DNA of 64,000 bases, taken from the NCBI RefSeq assembly GCF_000262045.1, contig NZ_AJVF01000021.1, positions 104,167 through 168,166 of the forward strand, written 5' to 3'. This stretch comes from Bacillus siamensis KCTC 13613 (GTDB lineage: Bacteria > Bacillota > Bacilli > Bacillales > Bacillaceae). Shown here one piece after another: positions 1 to 8,651 of this stretch. A program made the position numbers and the translations under genes. Below the pieces are notes generated by a model, which ran no database searches, was not told the origin of the DNA, and worked only from the letters and a program-made list of their open reading frames with translations. How positions within the stretch are numbered: the first letter of the stretch is position 1; each line of letters opens with the position of its first letter.

Positions 1-357
1 AAGGTGCAGCTTCTCTGCCGCTAGCCGTCTGATGCCTTCACGGTCCATCGTCAGCTTCGCCGCACGCGCATTCGGGATGACGTGAAAGCCTTCTTCCTCA
101 AGCTTCAGCAGCTCATCCGTCGCAATGGCTTCCACTTCCGGTACGATCAAGTCCGGTTTTTCTTTTTCAATGACTTCTCTGACCTGCGCTTTATCGAGCA
201 TATCGATGACATAGCTTTTGTGCGCGGTCTGCATGGCAGGGGCATGCTCATAGCTGTCAACGGCTACAGTGACAACCCCGAGCCGCTGCGCTTCAATGAC
301 GACTTCTTTCCCCAGCTCGCCTGATCCCAATAACAACATCTTTTTCGCCTGATACAT
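1..357 (-). CDS. purT: Formate-dependent phosphoribosylglycinamide formyltransferase 2, N-terminal part (runs off the window)
   Basis: PurT makes formyl-GAR from GAR, formate and ATP in purine synthesis, in the cytoplasm. The visible 119 residues form the N-terminal pre-ATP-grasp (Rossmann-like) domain, starting [18 protein letters not shown], with the glycine-rich loop GSGELG and the segment [16 protein letters not shown] typical of the PurT/PurK family. The start at 357 is preceded by an AGGGAGG ribosome binding site. The rest of the ATP-grasp domain lies beyond base 1. In B. subtilis purT is likewise near ybfG, which supports the call. Confidence 0.93.
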   Translation of the reverse strand, partial: MYQAKKMLLLGSGELGKEVVIEAQRLGVVTVAVDSYEHAPAMQTAHKSYVIDMLDKAQVREVIEKEKPDLIVPEVEAIATDELLKLEEEGFHVIPNARAAKLTMDREGIRRLAAEKLHL

Positions 358-439
358 GTCCTTTGGCCCCTCCCTTTCTATACCTCCCTCATTATAACGG
401 AAATATTCAAAAAATAAAGACAAGACAGATAACCAAGCT

Positions 440-1507
440 CTATCCTGTCTTTTGCGCTGATTCGAGCGATTCAATCGCCGCTGACACGTCCTTCTCGCCA
501 TATTGCCCCATTAAGCATAACGATTCTTCCGCCCGGCAGGCGTGAGAAGAGATGCGGCGCTTGGCTTCCTCATGCATGTCACGGATGCCGAGTTCTTGGA
601 GACTGACGGGAAATCCGAGCCGGCGGTAAAACGGAAGCAGCTCTTCAATCTCATGTCTCCGATTCTCAAGCGCAAGCTGCACCAATATGCCGTAAGCAAC
701 CTTCTGACCGTGCAGCACCTGATGTGTCTCCTGAATAAAGCTGAGTCCGTTGTGCACCGCATGCGCCCCTGCCATCCTGCACAAACGGCCCCCATAGCCG
801 CCGACCGTTCCCGCGAGCATAATAATCGTTTCCGCCGTCTGGATGAACGGTACTGACAGCTCACCTTTCTCCATGCTTACGACGGCTGCTTCACTGTAAC
901 GCAATAACAGATCACGGATATATTCCGCCTGCCTCAGCCCCGCCTGAGCCATCAGCGGCGCCGTCCCCGTATTTCTGATGACCGCTTCGGCCTCATACCA
1001 TTTCGCCAGCGTATCACCGATCCCGCTTTTCATATATTCAATGGGAGAGGAAAGCAAAAACAGCGGATCAACAAGCGTCAAATAGCTTGAACGCTTATGA
1101 TAATCCACTCTGATAAAATTGCCGCTCTCATCATACATGACACTTAACGGCGTACTTGCCGCACACGTCCCCGCGATGGAAGGAACCATCACAGTCTCAA
1201 TATCAAGCCGGTCTGCCGCCGCTTTTGCCAAATCCAACATCGTGCCGCCTCCGATACCGATGATCACATCCGCATCTTTCGCCTGCTCACAGACCTTACG
1301 CACCGCCTCAGGTGAACAGTATCCTTTATGCTGAATCACATCCCAGGAAGAACCGCCGCTGTAATCGGAGAACGCCTGATAGGATTTGATTCCGGTCACA
1401 ATCACGGGTTTTCTGAATGTCTCCAGCAGCCCCGGAAGCTCTTTTGCGATTCCTTCCTTACATATATATTGATTCGGGCCGCTTCGTACGATATCTTCAG
1501 GCTTCAT
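440..1507 (-). CDS. Iron-containing alcohol / glycerol dehydrogenase family protein
   Basis: A 355-residue protein of the Fe-dependent alcohol dehydrogenase / glycerol dehydrogenase / dehydroquinate-synthase-like fold. The N-terminal NAD-binding half contains [18 protein letters not shown] (about residues 83-100) and [13 protein letters not shown] (about 108-120), the usual GGGxxxD and PTxAxT-type motifs. The C-terminal helical half supplies metal ligands, probably D165 in [11 protein letters not shown]249 in AGAHAVHNG and H267 in [12 protein letters not shown]. The substrate cannot be told from sequence. The start has a GGAGAG site 6 bases upstream. It lies head-to-tail upstream of purT but separated from it, and downstream of an XRE regulator gene in the same direction. 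No close B. subtilis 168 name came to mind. Confidence 0.85.
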   Translation of the reverse strand: MKPEDIVRSGPNQYICKEGIAKELPGLLETFRKPVIVTGIKSYQAFSDYSGGSSWDVIQHKGYCSPEAVRKVCEQAKDADVIIGIGGGTMLDLAKAAADRLDIETVMVPSIAGTCAASTPLSVMYDESGNFIRVDYHKRSSYLTLVDPLFLLSSPIEYMKSGIGDTLAKWYEAEAVIRNTGTAPLMAQAGLRQAEYIRDLLLRYSEAAVVSMEKGELSVPFIQTAETIIMLAGTVGGYGGRLCRMAGAHAVHNGLSFIQETHQVLHGQKVAYGILVQLALENRRHEIEELLPFYRRLGFPVSLQELGIRDMHEEAKRRISSHACRAEESLCLMGQYGEKDVSAAIESLESAQKTG

Positions 1508-1581
1508 TCGAATCTCTCCTCTGGCTGGAATTTATATATATATTTTCTCACTTGTCAGAAAATACATCAACCGGAGGTGCA

Positions 1582-2052
1582 TCAGCGCTTCGCTTCCTCC
1601 GCCTCCAAAAACAGCTCATCAAGCCGCTCCAAAGCCTCTGCCTTTTCAAAACTGCTGAACCACAGATCATCATAAGAATCCAGGATGCGGTAATGGTGGG
1701 AAATCAAATGCTGCTGCAAGCGGAACTCACCTTTTTTCTCGATGGTTTTCCACCACACCTTGCCGCCCATCGTCTTCCCCTTCGGCCTGTCAATTGTGCG
1801 ATGGGCAACCGCTTCAATGACCTCCAGCGGATCATCTCCTAATACGGATTGCAGTGTTTCACTTGATCTGAAAAGCGCGCAAACCGCCACAACATGCGGC
1901 CATTCCGCAAGCGCCCGCCCTTTCTCAATCTGCACCAGCGCCTTTTTGGAAAGACCGATCACATCCGCCATTTTCTCTTGCGTATAGCCTCTCTCCGACC
2001 GGATTTTCTTCAGCTGGACCGAGACAAGCTCAGTCATATAATCTTGATCCAT
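1582..2052 (-). CDS. XRE-family helix-turn-helix transcriptional regulator
   Basis: About 156 residues. The N-terminus carries a Cro/CI-type HTH: KIRSERGYTQEKMADVIGLSKKALVQIEKG (about residues 14-44), with the TQEKMAD and SKKALVQIEKG helices of the fold. The remaining 110 residues are charged and of unknown function (a WWKTIEKKGEFRLQQHLISHH segment), perhaps a sensor or dimerisation part. The start at 2052 is chosen because GGAGG stands five bases before it; longer in-frame starts up to 2133 lack this spacing. It is divergent from the toxin gene at 2244, so it might control that cassette, or the dehydrogenase downstream; neither is shown. Confidence 0.75.
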   Translation of the reverse strand: MDQDYMTELVSVQLKKIRSERGYTQEKMADVIGLSKKALVQIEKGRALAEWPHVVAVCALFRSSETLQSVLGDDPLEVIEAVAHRTIDRPKGKTMGGKVWWKTIEKKGEFRLQQHLISHHYRILDSYDDLWFSSFEKAEALERLDELFLEAEEAKR

Positions 2053-2243
2053 CTCAACCTCCATATTTATCAATATAGCCATTTTACACCGCGTGACGCC
2101 TTTTTTATATCGGTACATTTTTAAATGAATCAAAAGAAGCGGTAAAAAAGTACCCTTTTCCTCTTTTTCTCAATTCACGAACAGAAATTGGCATCCTCAT
2201 GGTAAAATACGGTCGGAGAAAATCAGGCGAAAGGACACTGTAT

Positions 2244-4175
2244 ATGAAATTACTCGAAAGCAATACCCTCATTCAATCAGCAAACAGCCGTCTGAAAGCT
2301 TATCAAAAAACGAAAGATGACATGATTGCTTTAAAACAGCAGTTTCACGGCATTGCAAATACGGACGCCATGTCAGGGAAAGGCGCGGACGCCATTAAAG
2401 CCTTCTATACTGAACAGGCCTCCGGAGCAGAGCTTTGGCTTGATCTCTGCGACATGAAAATTACTTTTTTCAAAAGCATCCCAAGAGAAATAGAACAGGC
2501 GGGCTTCGGCCGGCATGACTTGCTGGAAGAATCGTTTCTTGATAGTGAGCTTAAGCATGCCGGGCAAAGAGCTTACCATATCATTGATGGCCAGCATGAT
2601 GAGATCAGCCGAATTTTAGGATCAATTGACGACATTTTGTCCTTATCACCGTTTGACAAATCTTCGGTTACCGGCAAACTTGATGCCTCCGATCACAAAA
2701 AACGGCAAACAGCAGAACACTTACATAAACTCGACGCAAAACTGGTTCACGAGTACGCTCAATCTGAAGCGCTTGAACACGAAGTTGAAGCCTTCTTCCG
2801 GACGCTGGCCGACTTAACAAGTAAGGCAGGAGGTCCGCAATCTTTTAACACCAAAGCATTTCACGATACTGACGTATATAAAAGAAAAGACAGCATACAA
2901 AAACAAGCCCATCAATACATCAAAATGAAACAGCAGGAAGAAACCGCCTTTTTACAGAAAAAACTGGACCGCATTTCTGACCCGGATGAATATGTAAACA
3001 TTGCAGAAAAACTCGGGGCTGACAACTTGAGCGCCGAACAATTACAATATTACTCAAGCCTCGTCCAGCTAAAAGTCATGCGCCAAGCCGGACAAATGCT
3101 CGTCGACGGGGCAAAAGGCATTATGCTGGGGATATGGGATGCAGGAAAAGACGCCGTCATTGGCGCTTACGATTTCGCAATCTGGCTGCAAAGAGCACAA
3201 GGACACGCAGGAACAATAGAACAGGCCAAAGCCGGACAAGAACTCATCGGCGCCATTTACAATGCACCGGAAACATTCGATTATATGGTTCAATCCTTCA
3301 AAACTTCATGGAATGAAAACATCATTCACGGTGACACCTACAGCCGCACCCACTATATCGCTTACGCTGCCGTCTCCCTCTTAGGAGCAAAAGGCGCAGG
3401 AGAAGTCACCGGAGTGACAAGGGCCGGGAGATTTGTGACGAAGGAAGCGAAGACCTTTATTGCGGATCAGAAAAGAACGTTTAAAACTGTTGCTGAAAAA
3501 ACAAAACCCTACCTCAAAGAACCAAATGTCTTTCAACTGAACACTGTTTCACAAGGAGCAGGAGGTATTGAGTCTTCAGTTCTGAAGATGGGAAATGGAT
3601 TGGATAAGAAGCAGGAAAGTGTTATGCGGATTGATGGCGGTATGGATGGGTTTAAAAAGAATGGAAACCTTGCATATAAAGAGGGGTATTATGTAGAACA
3701 TCTAACCGGAGAAGTAAAAAAGTGCACCAAACGCCATGGTGTAAGCGGCGGACATAACTATGATGAATTCCAAAAGTACTTCCACAACAATGGACAATAC
3801 AGATTAGAGGAAATTCGAAAACTTGAGCACCCCGAAATTAAAGGTGTATATGATATTGAATACAGGTTGAAAGTTGAAATAAAAGATTATCGAGGACAGG
3901 GTACTGGTGATTTTAAATTTGTTCCTAAAGAAGGGGTCACGCCCCTTAAAAAAACCGTTTACGACCCGAAAGTAATTTCTAACGAGGAAATCGTGAGATT
4001 AGGGAAGGAAGCAATGAAAGAAGGATTAAACAATAATCGAAAAAGAGCTTTAACAACACAAAAAAAAGAGAAAATATATGGAATTTCAAGCGAAGGGCTT
4101 AAATTTGAAGGGATTAGAAATATTGAAACTGGAGAAATTGATAACTTTTTTCCAGTAATCGAATTCGAAAAATAA
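2244..4175 (+). CDS. LXG-domain polymorphic toxin with a CdiA/EndoU-like C-terminal RNase candidate
   Basis: A 643-residue modular toxin of the type exported by the Bacillus type VII (Yuk/Yue) system. The N-terminal ~220 residues are helical and match the LXG pattern, starting MKLLESNTLIQSANSRL with a later DxxSGKGADAIKAFY segment. A linker with the pretoxin-like IMLGIWDAGKDAVIGAYDF and AYAAVSLLGAKGAGEVTG follows. The last ~130 residues contain KKTVYDPKVIS, EEIVRLGKEAMKEG and the end SEGLKFEGIRNIETGEIDNFFPVIEF, a pattern I know from CdiA-type C-terminal tRNase/EndoU (BECR-fold) domains. The exact toxin class is inference. Start 2244 follows GAAAGGA. The gene sits 13 bases before a small acidic gene that is its likely antidote. 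The 3' third is more AT-rich than the 5' part, as expected when toxin tips are swapped. No small Lap-type chaperone gene precedes it. Confidence 0.8.
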   Translation: MKLLESNTLIQSANSRLKAYQKTKDDMIALKQQFHGIANTDAMSGKGADAIKAFYTEQASGAELWLDLCDMKITFFKSIPREIEQAGFGRHDLLEESFLDSELKHAGQRAYHIIDGQHDEISRILGSIDDILSLSPFDKSSVTGKLDASDHKKRQTAEHLHKLDAKLVHEYAQSEALEHEVEAFFRTLADLTSKAGGPQSFNTKAFHDTDVYKRKDSIQKQAHQYIKMKQQEETAFLQKKLDRISDPDEYVNIAEKLGADNLSAEQLQYYSSLVQLKVMRQAGQMLVDGAKGIMLGIWDAGKDAVIGAYDFAIWLQRAQGHAGTIEQAKAGQELIGAIYNAPETFDYMVQSFKTSWNENIIHGDTYSRTHYIAYAAVSLLGAKGAGEVTGVTRAGRFVTKEAKTFIADQKRTFKTVAEKTKPYLKEPNVFQLNTVSQGAGGIESSVLKMGNGLDKKQESVMRIDGGMDGFKKNGNLAYKEGYYVEHLTGEVKKCTKRHGVSGGHNYDEFQKYFHNNGQYRLEEIRKLEHPEIKGVYDIEYRLKVEIKDYRGQGTGDFKFVPKEGVTPLKKTVYDPKVISNEEIVRLGKEAMKEGLNNNRKRALTTQKKEKIYGISSEGLKFEGIRNIETGEIDNFFPVIEFEK

Positions 4176-4188
4176 AGGAGCAAGTACT

Positions 4189-4587
4189 GTGGACCATATT
4201 TTTCAGGATAGCAAATTATGTATTGAATACTTCAAAAAACGAAATCTACATAAAAGTCATGTAATAGATGTTTTGGTAGAATTTATTTTCCTTTACGATT
4301 TTCAAAACATTCTTAAAGGTTTTCTTAAAGAAGATGTCGTAAGGCGAGATACAATCGGAGTGGTCTTCTCAAGTGAGTTCGATAAAGATGATGAAGAGTA
4401 CTTCGGTGAAAATAAAGTCTTATTCTACTACGGTACAGACGAAGATGGAGAAGATATCGTAACACACGAAGAACTATACAAATACGTAAAAGCGGCATGT
4501 GAATTTTATATTGAAAGACATCCCGAACAATCTGCAGATACTGAAAATCTCTTGTTACAAATAAAAGCAAAATATCAAGAGTCATGA
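4189..4587 (+). CDS. Putative immunity protein for the LXG toxin
   Basis: A 132-residue acidic protein (many D/E, e.g. SSEFDKDDEEYFGENKVLFYYGTDEDGEDIV). It begins with GTG at 4189, 13 bases after the toxin stop, with AAAGGAG directly upstream, so it is probably co-translated with the toxin. Acidic, small and immediately downstream is the usual arrangement for the antidote of a polymorphic RNase toxin. The segment YYGTDEDGEDIVTHEELYKYV resembles CdiI-type immunity proteins of EndoU/tRNase toxins, but I am not certain of the family. It is low in GC like the toxin tip, consistent with the two having moved together. Confidence 0.7.
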   Translation: MDHIFQDSKLCIEYFKKRNLHKSHVIDVLVEFIFLYDFQNILKGFLKEDVVRRDTIGVVFSSEFDKDDEEYFGENKVLFYYGTDEDGEDIVTHEELYKYVKAACEFYIERHPEQSADTENLLLQIKAKYQES

Positions 4588-4676
4588 AAACTGTTGGTGA
4601 TATAGTTAAATCAAGCACTAGTAAATTAGATAATCTAAAACAGCACACATTTTTGGGAAAAGCTTATGACAAGTGA
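4584..4676 (+). pseudogene. 30-codon ORF, possible relic of another toxin module
   Basis: A short ORF starts with an ATGA overlap on the immunity gene stop and encodes a 30-residue peptide that ends LKQHTFLGKAYDK before TGA. No ribosome binding site of its own is obvious. The KTVGDIVKSSTSKLDNLKQ stretch looks like the linker that precedes the variable tip in LXG/WXG-type toxins, so this may be the stump of a displaced toxin tip. It is too short to prove. Confidence 0.3.
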
Positions 4677-4729
4677 ATAAATTCTCTTACTTCTCGCATT
4701 AGATCTATTTAAAAAGTAGGTGCAAACCA

Positions 4730-5731
4730 ATGAGAAGAAAAATGAAAGACAGATGGAACGACGATGATCGTATTTACCTAGGCTTATCTATAAAAGAGAA
4801 ACTTTTCCCAACGATATTGGGAGGTATTGTCGGGGATGCACTGGGTGTACCCGTGGAATTCAAGGACAGGAATTTAGAAGTAAACGGCATGACCGGATAC
4901 GGTACTTACAATCAGCCCCCGGGGACGTGGTCAGATGATTCATCATTGACATTATGCTTGATAGAAAATTTAATTGAGGAAAATGGCGAAATTGAATTGA
5001 TGGAAAAATTCACCTCATACCGGGAAGATGGTTATTGGACACCGCACGGCCATATGTTTGATATCGGTCGAACAACTGATGAAGCCATTGAGCGCTTTTT
5101 AAAAGAGAAAAACGTTCGTCAATGCGGCGGAATCACTGAGTTTGATAACGGCAACGGCGCGTTAATGCGCATTTCTCCTTTAGTTTTTATCTTATGCAAT
5201 GAGAAAGACTTCACGACAAGAAAAAGGGAAATTGAACGGTGGGCGGAATTAACACATGCGCATCCAAGATCTACACTAGCCTGTATTGTTTATATACAAT
5301 TTCTCATCCATTTATTTAATAATAATACTCCAGCTCGGGCATTTGAACGAGCAACAGGAACCTGCAGGTCAGAACTATCCAAGGATATAAAATATAGAGA
5401 TGAATTGGTACATTACAGACGCGTGTTTGATCAATCTATTTTAGATGCGAAAAAAGAAGATATTATCTCTGACGGCTATGTTGTGCATTCTCTTGAGGCT
5501 GCATTGTGGTGTTTCTTTAAACATACAAACTATAGGGATGCAGTCTTAGAAGCAGTTAACCTGGGAGGAGATACAGATACTATCGCTTTTCTTACAGGTA
5601 CGTTAGCCGGCATGTGCTATGAGATCAATAGTATTCCAGAAGAGTGGATTAATAAACTGACAAGAAAACAAGATATTTTAGACCTATGTGAAAGATTTTT
5701 TCAATATTGTTATAAGAGAGCGGCTCAATAG
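4730..5731 (+). CDS. ADP-ribosylglycohydrolase (ARH/DraG) family protein
   Basis: A 333-residue all-helical hydrolase that would remove ADP-ribose from proteins or nucleic acids. It shows the family's metal-binding motifs in order: GGIVGDALGVPVEFK near residue 32, PGTWSDDSSLTLCL near 65, and GGDTDTIAFLTGTLAG near 282, which together place two Mg2+ ions. Length is normal for ARH proteins. It follows the toxin/immunity pair by 140 bases in the same direction and ends in a strong terminator, so it could be the last gene of that cassette. DraG-like proteins serve as immunity to ADP-ribosylating toxins elsewhere; here no such toxin is visible, so the role is open. Confidence 0.85.
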   Translation: MRRKMKDRWNDDDRIYLGLSIKEKLFPTILGGIVGDALGVPVEFKDRNLEVNGMTGYGTYNQPPGTWSDDSSLTLCLIENLIEENGEIELMEKFTSYREDGYWTPHGHMFDIGRTTDEAIERFLKEKNVRQCGGITEFDNGNGALMRISPLVFILCNEKDFTTRKREIERWAELTHAHPRSTLACIVYIQFLIHLFNNNTPARAFERATGTCRSELSKDIKYRDELVHYRRVFDQSILDAKKEDIISDGYVVHSLEAALWCFFKHTNYRDAVLEAVNLGGDTDTIAFLTGTLAGMCYEINSIPEEWINKLTRKQDILDLCERFFQYCYKRAAQ

Positions 5732-5740
5732 ATTTAAGCA

Positions 5741-5772
5741 AAAAACAGATCGTGATGGCGATCTGTTTTTTT
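5741..5772 (+). terminator. Terminator after the ADP-ribosylglycohydrolase gene
   Basis: Inverted repeat AAAAACAGATCG / CGATCTGTTTTT with a 6-base loop followed by a T run. The A-rich 5' arm would let it work in both directions. Confidence 0.8.
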
Positions 5773-5831
5773 CTCGTCATACGTTTGCCACCTATTAATG
5801 AACGCACACTACATGTAATGGAGGGATTGCA

Positions 5832-8006
5832 ATGGACGAAATGGTCCTGGAAACACAGCAATGGCTGAATGAGACGTACAAAGGCAGACACGGGTACAAC
5901 AAAGTGCCGGAAAACGGAAAAACAGGCTGGGATACCATTTACGGTCTGACACGGGCGCTTCAAATCGAGCTTGGTATTTCTGAACCTGCCGATAACTTCG
6001 GACCGACGACACAAAGATTATTTAAACCGTTGAAAAAGCAGGCTCCCGATTCTAAGCCGACAAACATGAATTACATTCTGCAAGGGGCGCTATGGTGTAA
6101 AGGATTTAACCCGGGCGGATTTTCTGGCGTTTTCTATGAAAATACCGAAAGCGCTGTAAAAGAGTTTCAAAAAGCGGCCGGGCTCACTAAGCAAGACGGC
6201 ATCGTCACAGCACTCATTATGAAAGCCTTGCTGGATATGAGCGCTTTTCGGTTAGTAGCGGGCGGCGACAAAAAAATCCGCCAAATCCAGCAGAACCTGA
6301 ACAGGGATTACAATGACTACATCGGCTTGATGCCTTGTGACGGCTTATATGCCCGCGATACAAACAAGGCTCTCATTTATGCCCTCCAAAAAGAAGAAGG
6401 CATGAGCACAAGCGTCGCCAATGGATTTTTCGGGAACGGAACGACCAGCTTATGTCCTACCCTGACTCCCGGCGATTCACGGACAGGCTTTGTTTTGATT
6501 GTTCAATACGCGCTTTACTGTAATGGGAAATCATTTGACCCCGGTGAATTCGACGGAAAATACGGCGTCGGCGTTGTATCGGCAGTGAAAGCTTTCCAAG
6601 AGTTTATGTGCCTGCCGCAAACAGGTTATGCGGACATGCCGACGATTAAAGCTTTATTATCAAGCTCAGGCGACACAACGCGGGCTGCTTCGGCTTGTGA
6701 CACTGCTGCAATTATAACGGCAGATACCGCTAAAACTTTACGTGAGAATGGCTATAAAATCGTGGGAAGATATTTGACCGGGAATGTGCGGACAAGCAGC
6801 GGACTGACATCGAAAGCCTTGACGTCAAAAGAGCTTTCCACTATTTTCGATGCCGGCTTAAGCGTTTTTCCGATTTATCAGGACGGCGGCTATGAATCTT
6901 CTTATTTTGTAAAAGATCAAGGAACGAGAGATGCGTACAGCGCTGCATCAGCCGCCCGAAGATTAGGTTTTCCGTCAGGCACAACCATCTACTTTGCTGT
7001 CGATTTCGATGCGTATGATTATGAAGTCACAGATAAAATCATCCCTTACTTTCAAGAAATCAAGTCAGCTTTTATGAAAATGCAGGCGTTTTCAACTGCG
7101 CCGAAATATGAAATCGGGGTATACGGACCGAGAAACATTTGTATCCGGACGTCAGAAGCAGGTCTGACCAAATATAGCTTTACAGCTAACATGTCGACCG
7201 GATTCAGCGGCAACCTCGGATACCCGATGCCGAAAAACTGGGCTTTTGATCAATTTTATGAAGGAACGATCGGAAGCGGAGCGGGAAAAGTCGCCATTGA
7301 CAAAGACGGTTACTCCGGAAAAGACTCAGGTGTAAGCAGCGTCCATCCGCCTTCTGATCCTGTGTATGATGCAAGACTGCGTACACTGACGGACATTTTA
7401 ACGACCATTCCCGCATTAGAAAATGTACCGAATCTTGCGAATGCCATGTTTGAATTCGACAAGACTGAAACCATTTATGCATCACCTGAAATGGATATTC
7501 TTTTATCAACTTCACTTTTGGCAACAGTGCCGAGTGAAGGTTCTCCCAACACAGTTACCATTACAAATGGCAAACCGGGAGCTTATATTACCGGTCTGAT
7601 GGGAGATTCACAAGTCTCTTTTACAGCATCACAAATTGATTCCTATCAAAACCTGCTTAACAGTCTGAGCTTGTCAGTCCGCAACGGTTATTTAGAAGTA
7701 TACGTCAATCCGGCTGCGGGATCGCTGAATATTCAATTTAAAATCTATACACCTGATATTCCGGTCGGTGACAGTGCTACAACTGGACTAACAACGACCA
7801 TTACATTTAAAATAAAACAAAAGAGCTTCAGACTGCCGGATTCCGAAGAGGTTTACTCTCCGGATTGGGATTCTGTCGTGAATACCATGGCCATTGCAGG
7901 CGCAGGAATTATTGTTATTGTAGGTATCGGCGCTTTAGTCGTTTTAGCGCCTGAATTAGGGGGAGCTGCAGCCTTGTTCAGCACGGTTTTATCACTATTT
8001 CTATAA
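5832..8006 (+). CDS. ybfG: YbfG-like protein: peptidoglycan-binding repeats plus DUF1906 glycoside-hydrolase-like domain
   Basis: A 724-residue protein matching B. subtilis YbfG in length and position. Residues 1 to about 280 hold repeated peptidoglycan-binding type units (QWLNETYKG, YILQGALWCKG, QQNLNRDYNDY, IVQYALYCNGK, each followed by AVKAFQ-like segments). Residues about 294-500 are a DUF1906 (Rv2525c-like, GH25-related TIM barrel) domain with IVGRYLTG, FPIYQDGG, IYFAVDFDAYDYEV and IGVYGPRNIC; the DFDAYDYE acids are the probable active site. A ~180-residue C-terminal region ends in hydrophobic helices (about 680-724). No signal peptide is visible, so the export route is unclear. RBS GGAGGGA precedes the start. 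It is followed by a small membrane gene. Confidence 0.85.
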   Translation: MDEMVLETQQWLNETYKGRHGYNKVPENGKTGWDTIYGLTRALQIELGISEPADNFGPTTQRLFKPLKKQAPDSKPTNMNYILQGALWCKGFNPGGFSGVFYENTESAVKEFQKAAGLTKQDGIVTALIMKALLDMSAFRLVAGGDKKIRQIQQNLNRDYNDYIGLMPCDGLYARDTNKALIYALQKEEGMSTSVANGFFGNGTTSLCPTLTPGDSRTGFVLIVQYALYCNGKSFDPGEFDGKYGVGVVSAVKAFQEFMCLPQTGYADMPTIKALLSSSGDTTRAASACDTAAIITADTAKTLRENGYKIVGRYLTGNVRTSSGLTSKALTSKELSTIFDAGLSVFPIYQDGGYESSYFVKDQGTRDAYSAASAARRLGFPSGTTIYFAVDFDAYDYEVTDKIIPYFQEIKSAFMKMQAFSTAPKYEIGVYGPRNICIRTSEAGLTKYSFTANMSTGFSGNLGYPMPKNWAFDQFYEGTIGSGAGKVAIDKDGYSGKDSGVSSVHPPSDPVYDARLRTLTDILTTIPALENVPNLANAMFEFDKTETIYASPEMDILLSTSLLATVPSEGSPNTVTITNGKPGAYITGLMGDSQVSFTASQIDSYQNLLNSLSLSVRNGYLEVYVNPAAGSLNIQFKIYTPDIPVGDSATTGLTTTITFKIKQKSFRLPDSEEVYSPDWDSVVNTMAIAGAGIIVIVGIGALVVLAPELGGAAALFSTVLSLFL

Positions 8007-8078
8007 TTGAACAGGCAGCTCCTTGCTCCGGGAATGCTCAATGAGTATTCTTGGAGTTATTTTTTAAGGAGGATTCGT

Positions 8079-8504
8079 ATGAAGATTGACATGCAGATAT
8101 ACAAGGAAACCGTTCAAAAAATAGAAAGCGATTTGCTTCCGCGAAGTCAAAATGACAAAGAACTGCTTACATATTTAACGACACAAGATTCGCTCACACT
8201 CAATCAAATGAAAATGTGTTTCACTGAACCGCAGCTCACCTTCAACCATACAGTCAAGATTGTATGCACAGTCACTTTCATCACGTTATATATCTTTTTT
8301 TTCAGCACTCATTTTAATGATTTGATTGAAATGGCGCTGCAAATGGTTTTTGGTCTGGCCGGCCTTGTTTGGATTTTTGCCGTATTCCCGTTTTCAAGGA
8401 AAATCCAAGTGTCTGACCGTTTCAGACAAAAATCTGAAAACACCCGTATTACCGGAATGATAGACTTCGTCCTCGAACAAAGATACAAAGACATGATCAG
8501 TTAA
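8079..8504 (+). CDS. Small two-helix membrane protein downstream of ybfG
   Basis: A 141-residue protein of unknown function. Start 8079 is chosen because AAGGAGG lies seven bases before it; the frame is open further upstream without a comparable signal. Residues about 1-65 are soluble and charged, followed by two membrane spans, around IVCTVTFITLYIFFFSTHF and ALQMVFGLAGLVWIFAVF, and a basic C-terminal tail. It lies 72 bases after ybfG and before a shared terminator, so the two are probably one transcript; it may anchor or help export YbfG, which lacks a signal peptide. That role is inference. Confidence 0.7.
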   Translation: MKIDMQIYKETVQKIESDLLPRSQNDKELLTYLTTQDSLTLNQMKMCFTEPQLTFNHTVKIVCTVTFITLYIFFFSTHFNDLIEMALQMVFGLAGLVWIFAVFPFSRKIQVSDRFRQKSENTRITGMIDFVLEQRYKDMIS

Positions 8505-8505
8505 G

Positions 8506-8534
8506 AAACCCCTCCGCTTAAGGGGTTTTTTATT
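8506..8534 (+). terminator. Terminator of the ybfG transcript
   Basis: Short GC-rich hairpin AACCCCT / AGGGGTT followed by six T. Confidence 0.8.
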
Positions 8535-8651
8535 ATGCAATCCTTTCATCCCCCTTGCCAAAAAAGGCTCTTCCCCACTGGAAATAACCGGAACACCCAA
8601 TTTCATTCTCAATATAATGTGGTAGTGGATCTGTAAAGAAAGAAGGGCTAC

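Noticed and set aside
542..864. Open frames overlapping the dehydrogenase gene on both strands
   Set aside because: Shadows of the 355-residue dehydrogenase frame, which alone shows family motifs.
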